64,000 nucleotides of DNA from Bacillaceae bacterium JMAK1 (lineage in GTDB: Bacteria; Bacillota; Bacilli; Bacillales; Marinococcaceae): the NCBI GenBank assembly GCA_012970285.1, contig JIBW01000003.1, positions 248,001 to 312,000 of the forward strand. Direction: 5' to 3'. Below, piece after piece: positions 51,119 to 59,901 of the stretch. Made by a program: the position numbers and the translations under genes. Positions within the stretch are counted from its first letter, which is position 1. The number at the start of each line of letters is the position of its first letter. The notes beneath the pieces were generated by a model. It was given only the letters and a program-made list of their open reading frames with translations, searched no databases and was not told the origin of the DNA.

Positions 51119-52656
51119 CGGTCATCTCCAACTTTCCGTTTTAATAACTTTTGAATATCTTTTCGCTCTTGAAAACGTAAGGCATACAATAAGCCAATAA
51201 ATAATACTGCAAAAGCAAGCCCGCCGAGCAAGAGATCAACAAGTGGATACATATCTATAAAGTAGTGATTCATGCCAAAAAGAATGAAGCCAATGATGAC
51301 CGACATGACCATTAACTTTAAGAACCCTACAAGTTGTTCTTTCATCTCTACTGGAGCTTTTCTTTGCCATTTTAGCACATTGTTTACACCTACTAAAAGC
51401 AAGACGAAGTTAATCCCAGCACTAATGGTCATTGCCCAGGCTAGCCCTTCTGCTCCTAAGGGACCAAGCAGAACGTAGCTAAGAGAAATGTTAATCGCTA
51501 GTACTGAAATAAGGCTGACAATGAGTGGATACATCGATCGTTCATAAGCATAATAAAATCTCGTTATGTACACATTTGCCGCGTGGAAGAACATACCGAT
51601 TACAAAGATCTGTAGTAAGGGAGTGGCGACGAGCGTATCTTCTCGTGTGAAATCCTGATACTCAAATAGTGTAATGATAATGTCCTTAGCATAGACGACA
51701 ATAAATACTGTAACCGGAATGATGACTAAGGCCATTAACCGTAAACCTTGACCGTGAATCTTTGCAACCGTCTCGTGTTCGTTTGCAGCGACCTTGCGAG
51801 CGAGCATAGGAAAGATGACAGCAGTAACGGCTAACATTAAAACGGTTTGTGGGAGTTGCACGAATTTGGAAGTTAAGTTCAAGGCTGCGATCGTACCTTC
51901 ACCGATATGCGCACCGAAGATTCGGTAGATGAGGAAGTATAACTGTAACGTTGCTCCCCCGAGCATAATCGGAATGGTGAGTCGGAACGTTCGCCAAACT
52001 TCTGGTGTTGATTCTAGACTCGGCCTGAAATTGAAATACCCTTTGTACCAAATAAATCCGACAAGAAAGGCAAACATTAGAAACGCACTGATTGAAGCAC
52101 CGTAAGCATGTGCGTAGGATGATAAGCTTGGATAAAATACAAAGGCAATCGCAACAAAAGCACCGTTCATAATCAATGTAGATAAAGCTGCGATTGAGAA
52201 CTTGTCATTCACATTCAGCAATCCTTGCAACCACATCGAAAGAATTAAGAAGAAAATGGCAGGACCCATTATCATAAACAAATTCACAGATAATGCAATG
52301 GTTTCTGCTTGGTCTTGAAATAAGAATGGGATGAGTAAATCTGACGCTCCTATAAATAATAGAGTAAGTAAGAGCATGCTCAGCGATAGCCACCCAAACA
52401 TACTCCTTAAATATTGTTTTTTCCGTTCTGGATCTTCAATTTTGCTATATACCGAGACGAATGCACTCGTTAAAGCTCCCCCGAGAACAATGTAAAGAAA
52501 GTTAGGGATCGTGTATGCAGTTGCAATACTATCTGCTTGGAAGCTAAAACCGAATTGATACGCAACGAGCATTTCTCGGAAGTAGCCAATTAAGCGCGAG
52601 ACCAAGTTAATGATCGTAACTGCACCAATTATCGCTATAATGTGCTTTCCCTTCAT
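51115..52656 (-). CDS. MurJ/MviN-like lipid flippase (MATE/Wzx superfamily)
   Basis: Membrane protein of 513 residues with 14 hydrophobic helices of the MOP exporter superfamily. MviN/MurJ-type features: RLIGYFREMLVAYQFGFS near 16-33, DSIATAYTIPNFLYIVLGGAL and IMLGGATLQLYFLIYRIFG. It sits between glycosyltransferase genes and Ugd in an overlapping operon, so it may flip the polymer's lipid-linked unit (Wzx role) rather than lipid II. The ribosome site is a modest GAAAGG. Confidence 0.85.
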   Translation of the reverse strand: MKGKHIIAIIGAVTIINLVSRLIGYFREMLVAYQFGFSFQADSIATAYTIPNFLYIVLGGALTSAFVSVYSKIEDPERKKQYLRSMFGWLSLSMLLLTLLFIGASDLLIPFLFQDQAETIALSVNLFMIMGPAIFFLILSMWLQGLLNVNDKFSIAALSTLIMNGAFVAIAFVFYPSLSSYAHAYGASISAFLMFAFLVGFIWYKGYFNFRPSLESTPEVWRTFRLTIPIMLGGATLQLYFLIYRIFGAHIGEGTIAALNLTSKFVQLPQTVLMLAVTAVIFPMLARKVAANEHETVAKIHGQGLRLMALVIIPVTVFIVVYAKDIIITLFEYQDFTREDTLVATPLLQIFVIGMFFHAANVYITRFYYAYERSMYPLIVSLISVLAINISLSYVLLGPLGAEGLAWAMTISAGINFVLLLVGVNNVLKWQRKAPVEMKEQLVGFLKLMVMSVIIGFILFGMNHYFIDMYPLVDLLLGGLAFAVLFIGLLYALRFQERKDIQKLLKRKVGDDR

Positions 52657-52687
52657 AGTTCTCAGGCCTTTCTTTAAGAAATAGTGG

Positions 52688-53164
52688 CTAGATGTTGTTA
52701 ATGTAGTTGCGAATCATTGTAATAATTTGCGCTTGTCCGCTTTCATAAGGTGCTGGTTTAAATCCACCATAGGCGCGTTTTATGTCTTCTTCGAGATTGT
52801 TACTTGCAATAATATGTTCGGTTTCCTTGAACTGAGCAACAATTTCAGTTTGGTGGTTATCGTTATGCTCCCCATGCTCTGAGAGACGTGCGACGGCGAT
52901 CACGGGCTTGTTCTTCTTGATGCCTGTGATTAACGAACCAGTCCCTCCATGAGAGATGATGACACTTGCTTCATCGAAGAGCTCATTCATTTCATCATAG
53001 GAAAAAAACGGTGTTGCGTTTAAATGCTTAAATTGACTTGCTGGAGTATGCCCATTTTGGACGATCACATCTTCTTCAATTATGCCCTTTTCTTTCAAGT
53101 CATTGACTTGTTCTAAAAGTCGTGTGAAAGGGAGTTCTTGTGTACCTAAAACGACGAGTATCAA
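52688..53164 (-). CDS. PssE/Alg13-like glycosyltransferase subunit
   Basis: Protein of about 158 residues homologous to the C-terminal half of GT28 enzymes: ILVVLGTQELPFTRLL at the start, VIVQNGHTP, VISHGGTGSLITGIKKNKPVIAVAR near 76-100 (nucleotide-sugar site), EHGEHNDNHQTEI. PssE/Alg13 binds the donor sugar nucleotide and joins PssD/Alg14 at the membrane. TTG 53164 is preferred: it overlaps the pssD stop (TTGA) and follows a GGGGGG ribosome site. Donor could be UDP-glucuronate or UDP-hexose. Confidence 0.85.
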   Translation of the reverse strand: MILVVLGTQELPFTRLLEQVNDLKEKGIIEEDVIVQNGHTPASQFKHLNATPFFSYDEMNELFDEASVIISHGGTGSLITGIKKNKPVIAVARLSEHGEHNDNHQTEIVAQFKETEHIIASNNLEEDIKRAYGGFKPAPYESGQAQIITMIRNYINNI

Positions 53165-53628
53165 TAGATTGACCCCCCGTATTTTGCTTTTGGATAATGT
53201 TTTAACATCGTTTTCCACTGTACGATGAACAAATCAGCAATCGGATAGATCATTCTTCCTGATAACGTGGGAGAGTCTGTTTTTGCAAAGCTCTCAATGT
53301 AAATGACTTTTTTCCGAAACAACTTAGCAATGTAGCACATCGGTACCGCAGTATGTGTACCGGTTGTTACGACAACTTCCGGCCGTAGTTTCAAAAACAA
53401 AACGAGTGATTTGATGATGTTAAATGAGAATTTGAAGAGATAACGAACAGGATAATTACGAGCACCATACACAAGAAAAGATAAATTCGGATGATCGTTC
53501 TTAAGCGCTTTCGTAACTTCTGTCTTTTCGGTAATCATATGTGATTCATATTCGTTCATTAGCGGCTGTAACTGCATTAGTTGTGTTAGATGTCCGCCAA
53601 CTGATGAGATAAAAAGGACTCTTTTCAT
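53161..53628 (-). CDS. PssD/Alg14-like glycosyltransferase subunit
   Basis: Protein of 155 residues of the Alg14/PssD family: VLFISSVGGHLTQLMQL near 4-20 with the GGH loop, a hydrophobic membrane-associating segment YLFKFSFNIIKSLVLFL near 63-79, VVVTTGTHTAVPMCYIAKLF near 85-104, VIYIESFAKTDSPTLSGRMIYPIAD (25 residues near 108-132), and VQWKTMLKHYP. It recruits the PssE subunit and lipid acceptor. It overlaps both neighbours by 4 nt, so the two subunits are co-translated. Confidence 0.88.
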   Translation of the reverse strand: MKRVLFISSVGGHLTQLMQLQPLMNEYESHMITEKTEVTKALKNDHPNLSFLVYGARNYPVRYLFKFSFNIIKSLVLFLKLRPEVVVTTGTHTAVPMCYIAKLFRKKVIYIESFAKTDSPTLSGRMIYPIADLFIVQWKTMLKHYPKAKYGGSIY

Positions 53629-54713
53629 GAAACATCCCTCTTTGTTGTATCATTGTAGATTGTCAGAATCCGTGCGATGATTTTCTCGGTTTCATTAGCA
53701 TCTGCTTTTTTATATCCTGCTTGGACCAGTTGTTTGCGAAGTGATTCGTCATATAAAACAGCATCAATGCCACGTTTCAAGCTTTCAGGTTGCTCTGGTT
53801 CTATAAGTACACCAGCTTCATCGCTTAAGAGCGAAGGCAGCCCACCAACGTTACTAGCAACGACAGGTGTTCCGCAAGACATAGACTCAAGAACAACGAG
53901 ACCAAATCCTTCAATATGAGAAGGTAGGACAAATACATCAGCATAAGTCATATGAATGGCAAGTTCATCCTGGGTTTTAGGACCATGGAAGAGAACGGCT
54001 TCTTTAGGTAGATGCATTCCCTCAATTTGATTGACAATTTGTTCCTTATAAGCTTCCGATTGAAAAGATCCAACCAGATGCAGCTGCAGTTTTGGATCAT
54101 CTTCATATAACTGGTGAAAGGCTGAGATGAGTTCAGTAATGCCCTTTTGCTTAATGATGTTACCAGCAAACAGAATGTGTTTTTTTTCTTTATCAAACGG
54201 TGAAGGGACATCGGTTCTTTGATGGAAGACGTTGCGGTTCACGCCCATATTTATCAAGGAAACACGATCTTCTGAAACGCCGTACTCTTGAATGATTTCT
54301 TCGTAAAGCGCAGGTCCAACAGCAATGACATGGGCAGCGTTTTTCAAGATGCTTTTCGTTTGTTTCTTGAAAAATGCTCCTTTTTTGGCCATTTTGTTCA
54401 GATCGCCACCGTGTACGGTGACGATATAAGGAACGCGGCGAATTTTCGAGTACAGCTTCGCCAACCAGCCTGAAGGAAATGCATAATGGGCATGAACTAA
54501 GTCATAGCGAGTAGAAAAACGGGTCATCGTCCCAAGTACCCAACGTGCGTATTTCTTTAGTACATTCGCTTTTCCATTTCGAGGATCACGAATTGCGGCA
54601 ACGGTGATGTCAAGTTCATGTGCCTGTAATTGCTCCACTTGGTTCCGGACAAAAATACCAAATGTCGGAGCTTGCGGGGCAGGGTACATATTACTAATGA
54701 CGAGTACACGCAT
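53625..54713 (-). CDS. GT4 family glycosyltransferase
   Basis: GT-B fold enzyme of 362 residues. N-terminal ISNMYPAPQAPTFGIFVRNQ near 6-25, VHAHYAFPSGWLAKL near 95-109, TVHGGDLN, the GT4 domain from about 190 with LFAGNIIKQKGI near 192-203, and the E-x7-E motif PSHIEGFGLVVLESMSCGTP near 288-307. It retains the donor sugar's anomeric configuration. Overlaps the polymerase gene by 1 nt and pssD by 4 nt. Sugar identities are unknown. Confidence 0.9.
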   Translation of the reverse strand: MRVLVISNMYPAPQAPTFGIFVRNQVEQLQAHELDITVAAIRDPRNGKANVLKKYARWVLGTMTRFSTRYDLVHAHYAFPSGWLAKLYSKIRRVPYIVTVHGGDLNKMAKKGAFFKKQTKSILKNAAHVIAVGPALYEEIIQEYGVSEDRVSLINMGVNRNVFHQRTDVPSPFDKEKKHILFAGNIIKQKGITELISAFHQLYEDDPKLQLHLVGSFQSEAYKEQIVNQIEGMHLPKEAVLFHGPKTQDELAIHMTYADVFVLPSHIEGFGLVVLESMSCGTPVVASNVGGLPSLLSDEAGVLIEPEQPESLKRGIDAVLYDESLRKQLVQAGYKKADANETEKIIARILTIYNDTTKRDVS

Positions 54714-56056
54714 TAGACGCTTTCCTCCTTCGTTAAGTGCTTGTTATTCTGGTGCCAATTTAGGACGATTCCTAAGAATAGCCAGAAGAAAATCGACAAC
54801 GGGTGATTTTCCCAAGCTGTTGAAAGTAAGCCCATGAGTAGGAACGCAATTCCGTACGTAATCACGAATACAGATAACCATCGTACGGTCGGGCTAACAC
54901 TATCGGATAACTTAAACATCCATCTGAATATGGACCAGAATAAGAATAGGAAGAGAACCGTACCGATAATTCCGTACTCGACGAACACTGCAAGGGCATT
55001 GTTATCAACCGTCGTCATCAGTACCGGCAACATATCATACATAAATTGATGGAACGGTGAGTCAAAGACAAATGCGGCGTTACTCCCAAACATTCCAGGT
55101 CCAACTCCAATAACTGGGCTGAACATAAACACTTGTAAGCCAGCTAGTGCCATTAACACACGGTAATTCCGCTCAAAGTCAAACGTGTAGAAATTACGCT
55201 GAGCAAACCCTTCTAAGAAGAGCAGAGCAAGCCCATAACCGATGACAAATAGTACACCGAGACTCACAGATGTAATGAGCATAATCCGGAAGGTTTTATT
55301 GTGACGGAATAGAAGTCCAATCAAACCTAAGCAACCAATTAACGCTAAAAATGCTTGTCTTGAAAACGTAAGTGTTAATGCAAGTAACATCACTGCAAGC
55401 ATCGATAAGAGAATAACTTTATGCTTTTTAGGTACTTCCGCTCGATACATAAAGAGATATAAAACGATGAGAAGTACAGCAACGAGTAAGAACCCTGCAA
55501 GGGTGTTACTTGAGTCCATGAAACCGAAGGCACGAATTTCCTCACCAATCGCAACACTTCTTCGTTCTTCCATATTATGTAGTGGCAACGGGATGCCAAG
55601 AATGACTTGGAAAATCCCCACAACGGACTGTACAAAAGCCATTCCGATAATTAAATAGAACAATTTCTTTACCCAAGCAGTTGGTATGTCGAGCATAAGT
55701 AAGATGATGACGAGTAGTACAAATTGGAACAATGCTCTTAGGCCAAATATACCTTGTGCAAAAGGAACATTATTTAAAAACATACTTACAAATGCAAATG
55801 CTATGAACAAAAGAAAAGCAAAATTAATCGGGTTTTTTAACTTCGTCCAAATATGTTTACGTCCGAGTTCAGGGTGAAAAAGTACATACCCGAGCAGGGC
55901 AACGAGTAACGCTTCTCCCAGATAACCAACAACCCCTGGGAAGATTGACCATACTCGAGTAAATAGTAGGTTAATCGTCGTCCAAAAAACGAGTAGCAGG
56001 ACACCTGTCAAAGCGAGTCGATTAGCTTTTTCTTTCGGATAAGCAAAGATGTTCAT
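54713..56056 (-). CDS. O-antigen ligase/polymerase-like membrane protein (Wzy/WaaL)
   Basis: Membrane protein of 447 residues with about 11-12 helices. The large outer loop holds the Wzy_C-type region: LTFSRQAFLALIGCLGLIGLL near 227-247, RVLMALAGLQVFMFSPVIGVGPGMFG near 305-330 (the GxGxG feature), then DNNALAVFVEYGIIGTVLFLFLF. It probably polymerises or ligates lipid-linked repeat units outside. It overlaps the csaB gene by 4 nt and the GT4 gene by 1 nt. Confidence 0.87.
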   Translation of the reverse strand: MNIFAYPKEKANRLALTGVLLLVFWTTINLLFTRVWSIFPGVVGYLGEALLVALLGYVLFHPELGRKHIWTKLKNPINFAFLLFIAFAFVSMFLNNVPFAQGIFGLRALFQFVLLVIILLMLDIPTAWVKKLFYLIIGMAFVQSVVGIFQVILGIPLPLHNMEERRSVAIGEEIRAFGFMDSSNTLAGFLLVAVLLIVLYLFMYRAEVPKKHKVILLSMLAVMLLALTLTFSRQAFLALIGCLGLIGLLFRHNKTFRIMLITSVSLGVLFVIGYGLALLFLEGFAQRNFYTFDFERNYRVLMALAGLQVFMFSPVIGVGPGMFGSNAAFVFDSPFHQFMYDMLPVLMTTVDNNALAVFVEYGIIGTVLFLFLFWSIFRWMFKLSDSVSPTVRWLSVFVITYGIAFLLMGLLSTAWENHPLSIFFWLFLGIVLNWHQNNKHLTKEESV

Positions 56057-57228
56057 GAGGGTTGTCCACCATCACTTTCTTGACGTTTTTGTACGGAATG
56101 GTCATGTAACCATTCGATTTTTTCCAGACTCTTAAATGATTCACGGTGCAATTTGCTGGATTTGTGAGCAACCCTTTGTTGTGTTTCATTCCAATGGTTC
56201 TGTATGTCATTAATGAGTGTCACGATGCCGTTTCCGTGTTTGCCAATTTCTAGACTGTATGAACTCTCATCAATGGATTCCATAAAGTGACGGACTTTAT
56301 GATGATATTCGACCCCAATTACTGGTGTGCCTACGGTCACAGACAAAATTAAAGAGTGAAGCCTCGTCCCAATAATTAAATCTTGCTCAGAGGAAACCCG
56401 CATAATGTCATGTGGAAGTAGTTGTTGATCGATAATAGTTGTCCGTTGTTGATGGGTCATTAACGCTTGTATATCTTTACTTACTTCAATGTCTTGTGGA
56501 TATTTCGTAGAGAAGAAAGTAATGTCTGCTTGATGAGTTTCAATGAGTTGGTCAGCAGCAAAAGCCATTCCTTGAATGTATTGTTGGTACTTGCTCTCAT
56601 CATGTACTGGCCAATACTGTTGACTATAATAAGGAGCTGCGGTCATACCAATTTTAGTGAGGCAATCGGTATGTTTTCGTTTTGGCGGCATTGGAATTGC
56701 AAATGCTGGGTCTGCAACGACATTAATATCTTTTCTGTTTGAAATAGAAGCAATCAGCTGTTGTGAAGGTTCATCACGAACACTAACGTGATCAGCAGCG
56801 TTCACGAGCCTTTTTAGGAAAAACTTCCCGACCATCGTTCGAATGGGTCCTGCACCTACAGAATGAATGATAAGTTTACAACCACATTTTTTGGCAGTCG
56901 TACCGAGCATGCTATACAGAGGTGCGTCTCTTCGGTACATATCCATCAGTAACCCACCGCCGCCGATAATGACGAGTTCTAAATCTTTCATTATATGTTT
57001 TGCAGCTTTAAGCGTAGCAAGTGCTGAACTTGCAGCTGTCCCTTTTTTAATTACAAGCGGAACGGCCTTTACATTATACTGTTTAGTGGTTATGGCTGGA
57101 TGGTTGCTAAATACGACGACTTCTTCTTTCGGTATGCCAATCACTTCAAGTTGTGAAAGTATACCGAGAAGAATCGCTTCATCTCCGTTGTTGTTATGTC
57201 CGTAATTTCCAATAATCCCAACTCTCAT
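56053..57228 (-). CDS. csaB: Polysaccharide pyruvyl transferase (CsaB-type)
   Basis: Protein of about 391 residues of the polysaccharide pyruvyl transferase family. RVGIIGNYGHNNNGDEAILLGIL at the N-terminus, VIIGGGGLLMDMYRRDAPLYS near 88-108, HSVGAGPIRTMVGKFFLKRL, VRDEPSQQL and the C-terminal IGTRLHSLILSVTVGTPVIGVEYHHKV near 300-326 are as in CsaB. CsaB adds ketal-linked pyruvate to the wall polymer, the ligand of SLH domains. I start it at ATG 57228 by homologue N-termini, though a ribosome site is weak there; ATG 57267 with GAGGTG is the alternative. First gene of the overlapping polysaccharide operon. Confidence 0.88.
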   Translation of the reverse strand: MRVGIIGNYGHNNNGDEAILLGILSQLEVIGIPKEEVVVFSNHPAITTKQYNVKAVPLVIKKGTAASSALATLKAAKHIMKDLELVIIGGGGLLMDMYRRDAPLYSMLGTTAKKCGCKLIIHSVGAGPIRTMVGKFFLKRLVNAADHVSVRDEPSQQLIASISNRKDINVVADPAFAIPMPPKRKHTDCLTKIGMTAAPYYSQQYWPVHDESKYQQYIQGMAFAADQLIETHQADITFFSTKYPQDIEVSKDIQALMTHQQRTTIIDQQLLPHDIMRVSSEQDLIIGTRLHSLILSVTVGTPVIGVEYHHKVRHFMESIDESSYSLEIGKHGNGIVTLINDIQNHWNETQQRVAHKSSKLHRESFKSLEKIEWLHDHSVQKRQESDGGQPS

Positions 57229-57239
57229 ATATAGAAGCT

Positions 57240-57260
57240 GCGCCTCTACACGTAGAGCGC
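57240..57260 (-). other. Hairpin at the csaB start
   Basis: GCGCTCTAC and GTAGAGGCGC can pair with one bulged base, between a GTGAGGTGAATG ribosome/start-like stretch and ATG 57228. It may control initiation or decide which start is used. The rest of the 321-bp gap 57229-57549 is AT-rich, with a TATAAT-like box at 57330-57325 (minus strand) and the upstream box of the SLH gene. Confidence 0.4.
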
Positions 57261-57482
57261 ATGCCATTCACCTCACAAAAACAAACTCCTATACTTGTCT
57301 CTTGGAAACAAGCACAATGCTTTCATTATACACCGTGACCTACAAAATCGATAGGTGATTTCGTTTGGTTACGACAAATATTCGTATCTTTCTACTCATA
57401 CCTACGTTATTCCTAATGCAATGTTACACAATCTGTCTAATTTAGCAGGCATTAGACACTTATTTGCATTATTCTCCAAGTA

Positions 57483-57525
57483 TTGACAGTTTAATGACTA
57501 TCACTTAAGCTACACCTATTATACT
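57483..57525 (+). promoter_or_regulatory. Promoter region of the SLH glycosidase gene
   Basis: Perfect TTGACA (57483-57488) is followed 17 nt later by TAAGCT (57506-57511); a better -10 (TATACT, 57520-57525) lies too far for that -35. Either could be used. Confidence 0.4.
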
Positions 57526-57549
57526 ATGAAAAAAGTGGGGGTTTTTGTT

Positions 57550-59745
57550 GTGGGGAAACGGTTGTTGCGGGCACTTGGAGTATGTGCAATTGTAGGGCCA
57601 TTAATGATTGCGGATGCGGGAGCGCAGTCATTGTCAACGGGAGTAAGCCATGAAAGCAGTCAGGGGAATCATCATTTGAAGGTAAATCTGAATGACATTC
57701 ATACGAAGATGGGTGTCTCCTATTCACAACCTTTGAACCAGTTAACATCTACACTTTCACACGCAGAACGTTCATCAAGAGACGGTTTTGCTGTCGTAGG
57801 TGCAGTTAATGCAACGTTTTTTGATATGAATCACCGCGATCAACCTTCATTTAGCTTAATTACTGATCATAACAAAATTATTAATTATGGTAGAAACTCA
57901 CCAGACAGTAGTCATTATCGTCAACACCCCATCGCTTTTGGGATAACGGGTGACGGGACGGCAATGATTGATCGTTTTGATAGTCGTTTACGAGTGAGCA
58001 GTGGAAGTCGAGAATTTTCAATACATAATATGAATGCTGAACGGTCAGCAAACTCTGTAAGTGTATACACGTCCCAATTTGTTCGTGACCGAACGGGTAC
58101 GAATGAATATGGTGTTGAGGTTGTTGTTAGAGGTGTGGGAAGAGATACGGTACAAGATTTCGGATTTGGCGATGTGATTGAAGGTACAGTGGAAACTGTA
58201 GGCTCTTACGGTGAGCCTGGCAATAGTCGGATCCCCAGTTCAGGTTTTGTTTTATCAGGTCACGGAGATGGGGCAGATCACTTACGCCATTTAAGTCCTG
58301 GAGATTCTGTTAAAATCGAAGCGTCCATTGACTCGAAATGGCGCGATGCCGAGTTAATGCTAGGAAGTGGCCCGCAACTTGTTAGAAATGGTCAAGTAGA
58401 TGTGAGCATGGACCTTAATTCTTGGCGTGCACAACAAGTCACAGAACGTGCGGCTGTTGGCGTAAGTCGCGATGGACAAGAAGTGTTTATGGTTACGACA
58501 CGGAACATGAACATGTTGCAGTTAGCAGAACATATGAAGAATTTAGGTGCACATGCAGCACTGAACTTTGATGGTGGCGGTTCTTCTACACTCGTTGGTA
58601 GACAAGACAATGACTTAGGTGTTCTTAATCGTACAGGTTGGTTGCGCTCGGTTCCATCCGCACTACTCGTCGGGTATACAGGTGATCTCTCTGTGCCGGT
58701 GCAAGCGAGCATAAGTATTGGCAGTGGGAATCAGTTTCTCGTAGGTTCAACATTTCCGGTATCTGTTGACGTATTAAATGGAATCGGACAGAAAATTTCC
58801 AGTAACGAATCCAGTGGTGAACTAAGGGTGAGCGCTTCAGTAGGAGAAGTTGCGAACGGACAAGTAAAGGTTCAACACGTTGGATCAGGTGGGATTTCTT
58901 ACTCGGTAGAAGGAAGTCAAATTGCTAGAAGACCGGTTTCTTCAACCGATACGATTCATGATTTTGGATTACCAACAACAATAACAACGTCTGTTGATGG
59001 TCGAACAAATCTAGAAGTGAGTCCGAAAGACTCGAATGGGAATGAAATTCGCTATGATGGGTTACAAGTTGAAAAGGAAGTCGTAGGAAACGTAGGTCGA
59101 ATCGATAGTCGTGGAAGTTTCCATGCTACAAATTCCGGAGAAGGTGAAGTGGTTATAACCATTGGCCCGGCGGAGACTAGAGTACCTGTTACAGTGGCAG
59201 AAGCTTCACCATTCCAGGATGTTTCCACATCTCACCCTTCGTATGAAAGCATACTTTTTGGGGTAGACAGAGGCTTTTTTAGAGGATATTCAGATCAAAC
59301 GTTCCGACCAAGTCAAAACGTTTTAAGACAGCATGTCGCAGCAGTATTAGTTAGGGAGTTTGGATTAGAAGATTCCACTGTTAGTGACCCAGGTTATAAA
59401 GATGTAAGTGAAACTCATGGGATGTATTCAGAGATTGCAATAGCTACTGAAGAAGGTTGGATAAGAGGAAGCACATCGACAGGGAAGTTTAACCCTGGAA
59501 ATAACCTTACTCGTGGTCAAATGGCTCTAATCTTGTATCGGGCTTATGATTTGGGATCTGTTGAAGGTGATATTGAATTTAAAGATGTAACGCCAAATAT
59601 GGAACAGTATGAAGCCATTCGGGCTCTTGCATCAATTGGGGTAACAACTGGTTACTCTGATGGGACGTTCCGACCAAGCGATCCGATTTCCAGAGCGCAC
59701 TTTGCGACGTTTATGCATCGTTTAATTAACCATTTTGAAGAGTGA
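57550..59745 (+). CDS. Phosphodiester glycosidase (NAGPA) domain protein with SLH repeats
   Basis: Exported protein of about 731 residues. Signal peptide about 1-25 (IADAGAQS). Residues about 70-375 form the phosphodiester glycosidase (NAGPA) domain: VVGAVNATFFDMN near 79-91, LGSGPQLVRNGQV near 275-287, NFDGGGSSTLVGRQ near 345-358. Residues about 385-560 look like Ig-type filler. Three SLH repeats end the protein (about 560-730; RGYSDQTFRPSQNVLRQHVA and TGYSDGTFRPSDPISRAHF). It would sit on pyruvylated wall polymer and cleave sugar phosphodiesters, perhaps in wall polymers. GTG 57550 follows GTGGGGGT by 7 nt. Confidence 0.87.
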   Translation: MGKRLLRALGVCAIVGPLMIADAGAQSLSTGVSHESSQGNHHLKVNLNDIHTKMGVSYSQPLNQLTSTLSHAERSSRDGFAVVGAVNATFFDMNHRDQPSFSLITDHNKIINYGRNSPDSSHYRQHPIAFGITGDGTAMIDRFDSRLRVSSGSREFSIHNMNAERSANSVSVYTSQFVRDRTGTNEYGVEVVVRGVGRDTVQDFGFGDVIEGTVETVGSYGEPGNSRIPSSGFVLSGHGDGADHLRHLSPGDSVKIEASIDSKWRDAELMLGSGPQLVRNGQVDVSMDLNSWRAQQVTERAAVGVSRDGQEVFMVTTRNMNMLQLAEHMKNLGAHAALNFDGGGSSTLVGRQDNDLGVLNRTGWLRSVPSALLVGYTGDLSVPVQASISIGSGNQFLVGSTFPVSVDVLNGIGQKISSNESSGELRVSASVGEVANGQVKVQHVGSGGISYSVEGSQIARRPVSSTDTIHDFGLPTTITTSVDGRTNLEVSPKDSNGNEIRYDGLQVEKEVVGNVGRIDSRGSFHATNSGEGEVVITIGPAETRVPVTVAEASPFQDVSTSHPSYESILFGVDRGFFRGYSDQTFRPSQNVLRQHVAAVLVREFGLEDSTVSDPGYKDVSETHGMYSEIAIATEEGWIRGSTSTGKFNPGNNLTRGQMALILYRAYDLGSVEGDIEFKDVTPNMEQYEAIRALASIGVTTGYSDGTFRPSDPISRAHFATFMHRLINHFEE

Positions 59746-59786
59746 ACAAAAAAGCCTAGTCGACTAACGACTAGGCTTTTTTGTTC
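59745..59786. terminator. Bidirectional terminator
   Basis: AACAAAAAAGCCTAGTCG pairs with CGACTAGGCTTTTTTGTT around a 5-nt loop, between convergent genes. Confidence 0.9.
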
Positions 59787-59901
59787 TAGCAAATAGTAGT
59801 ACGTACACACAACACTCATTGCGACATCTGTCTTAACTATACCGCAGTGTCAGTCTTCGCGTCTTACAAAGTCGATACGATTTAATGAATGTGTGGGGTT
59901 A

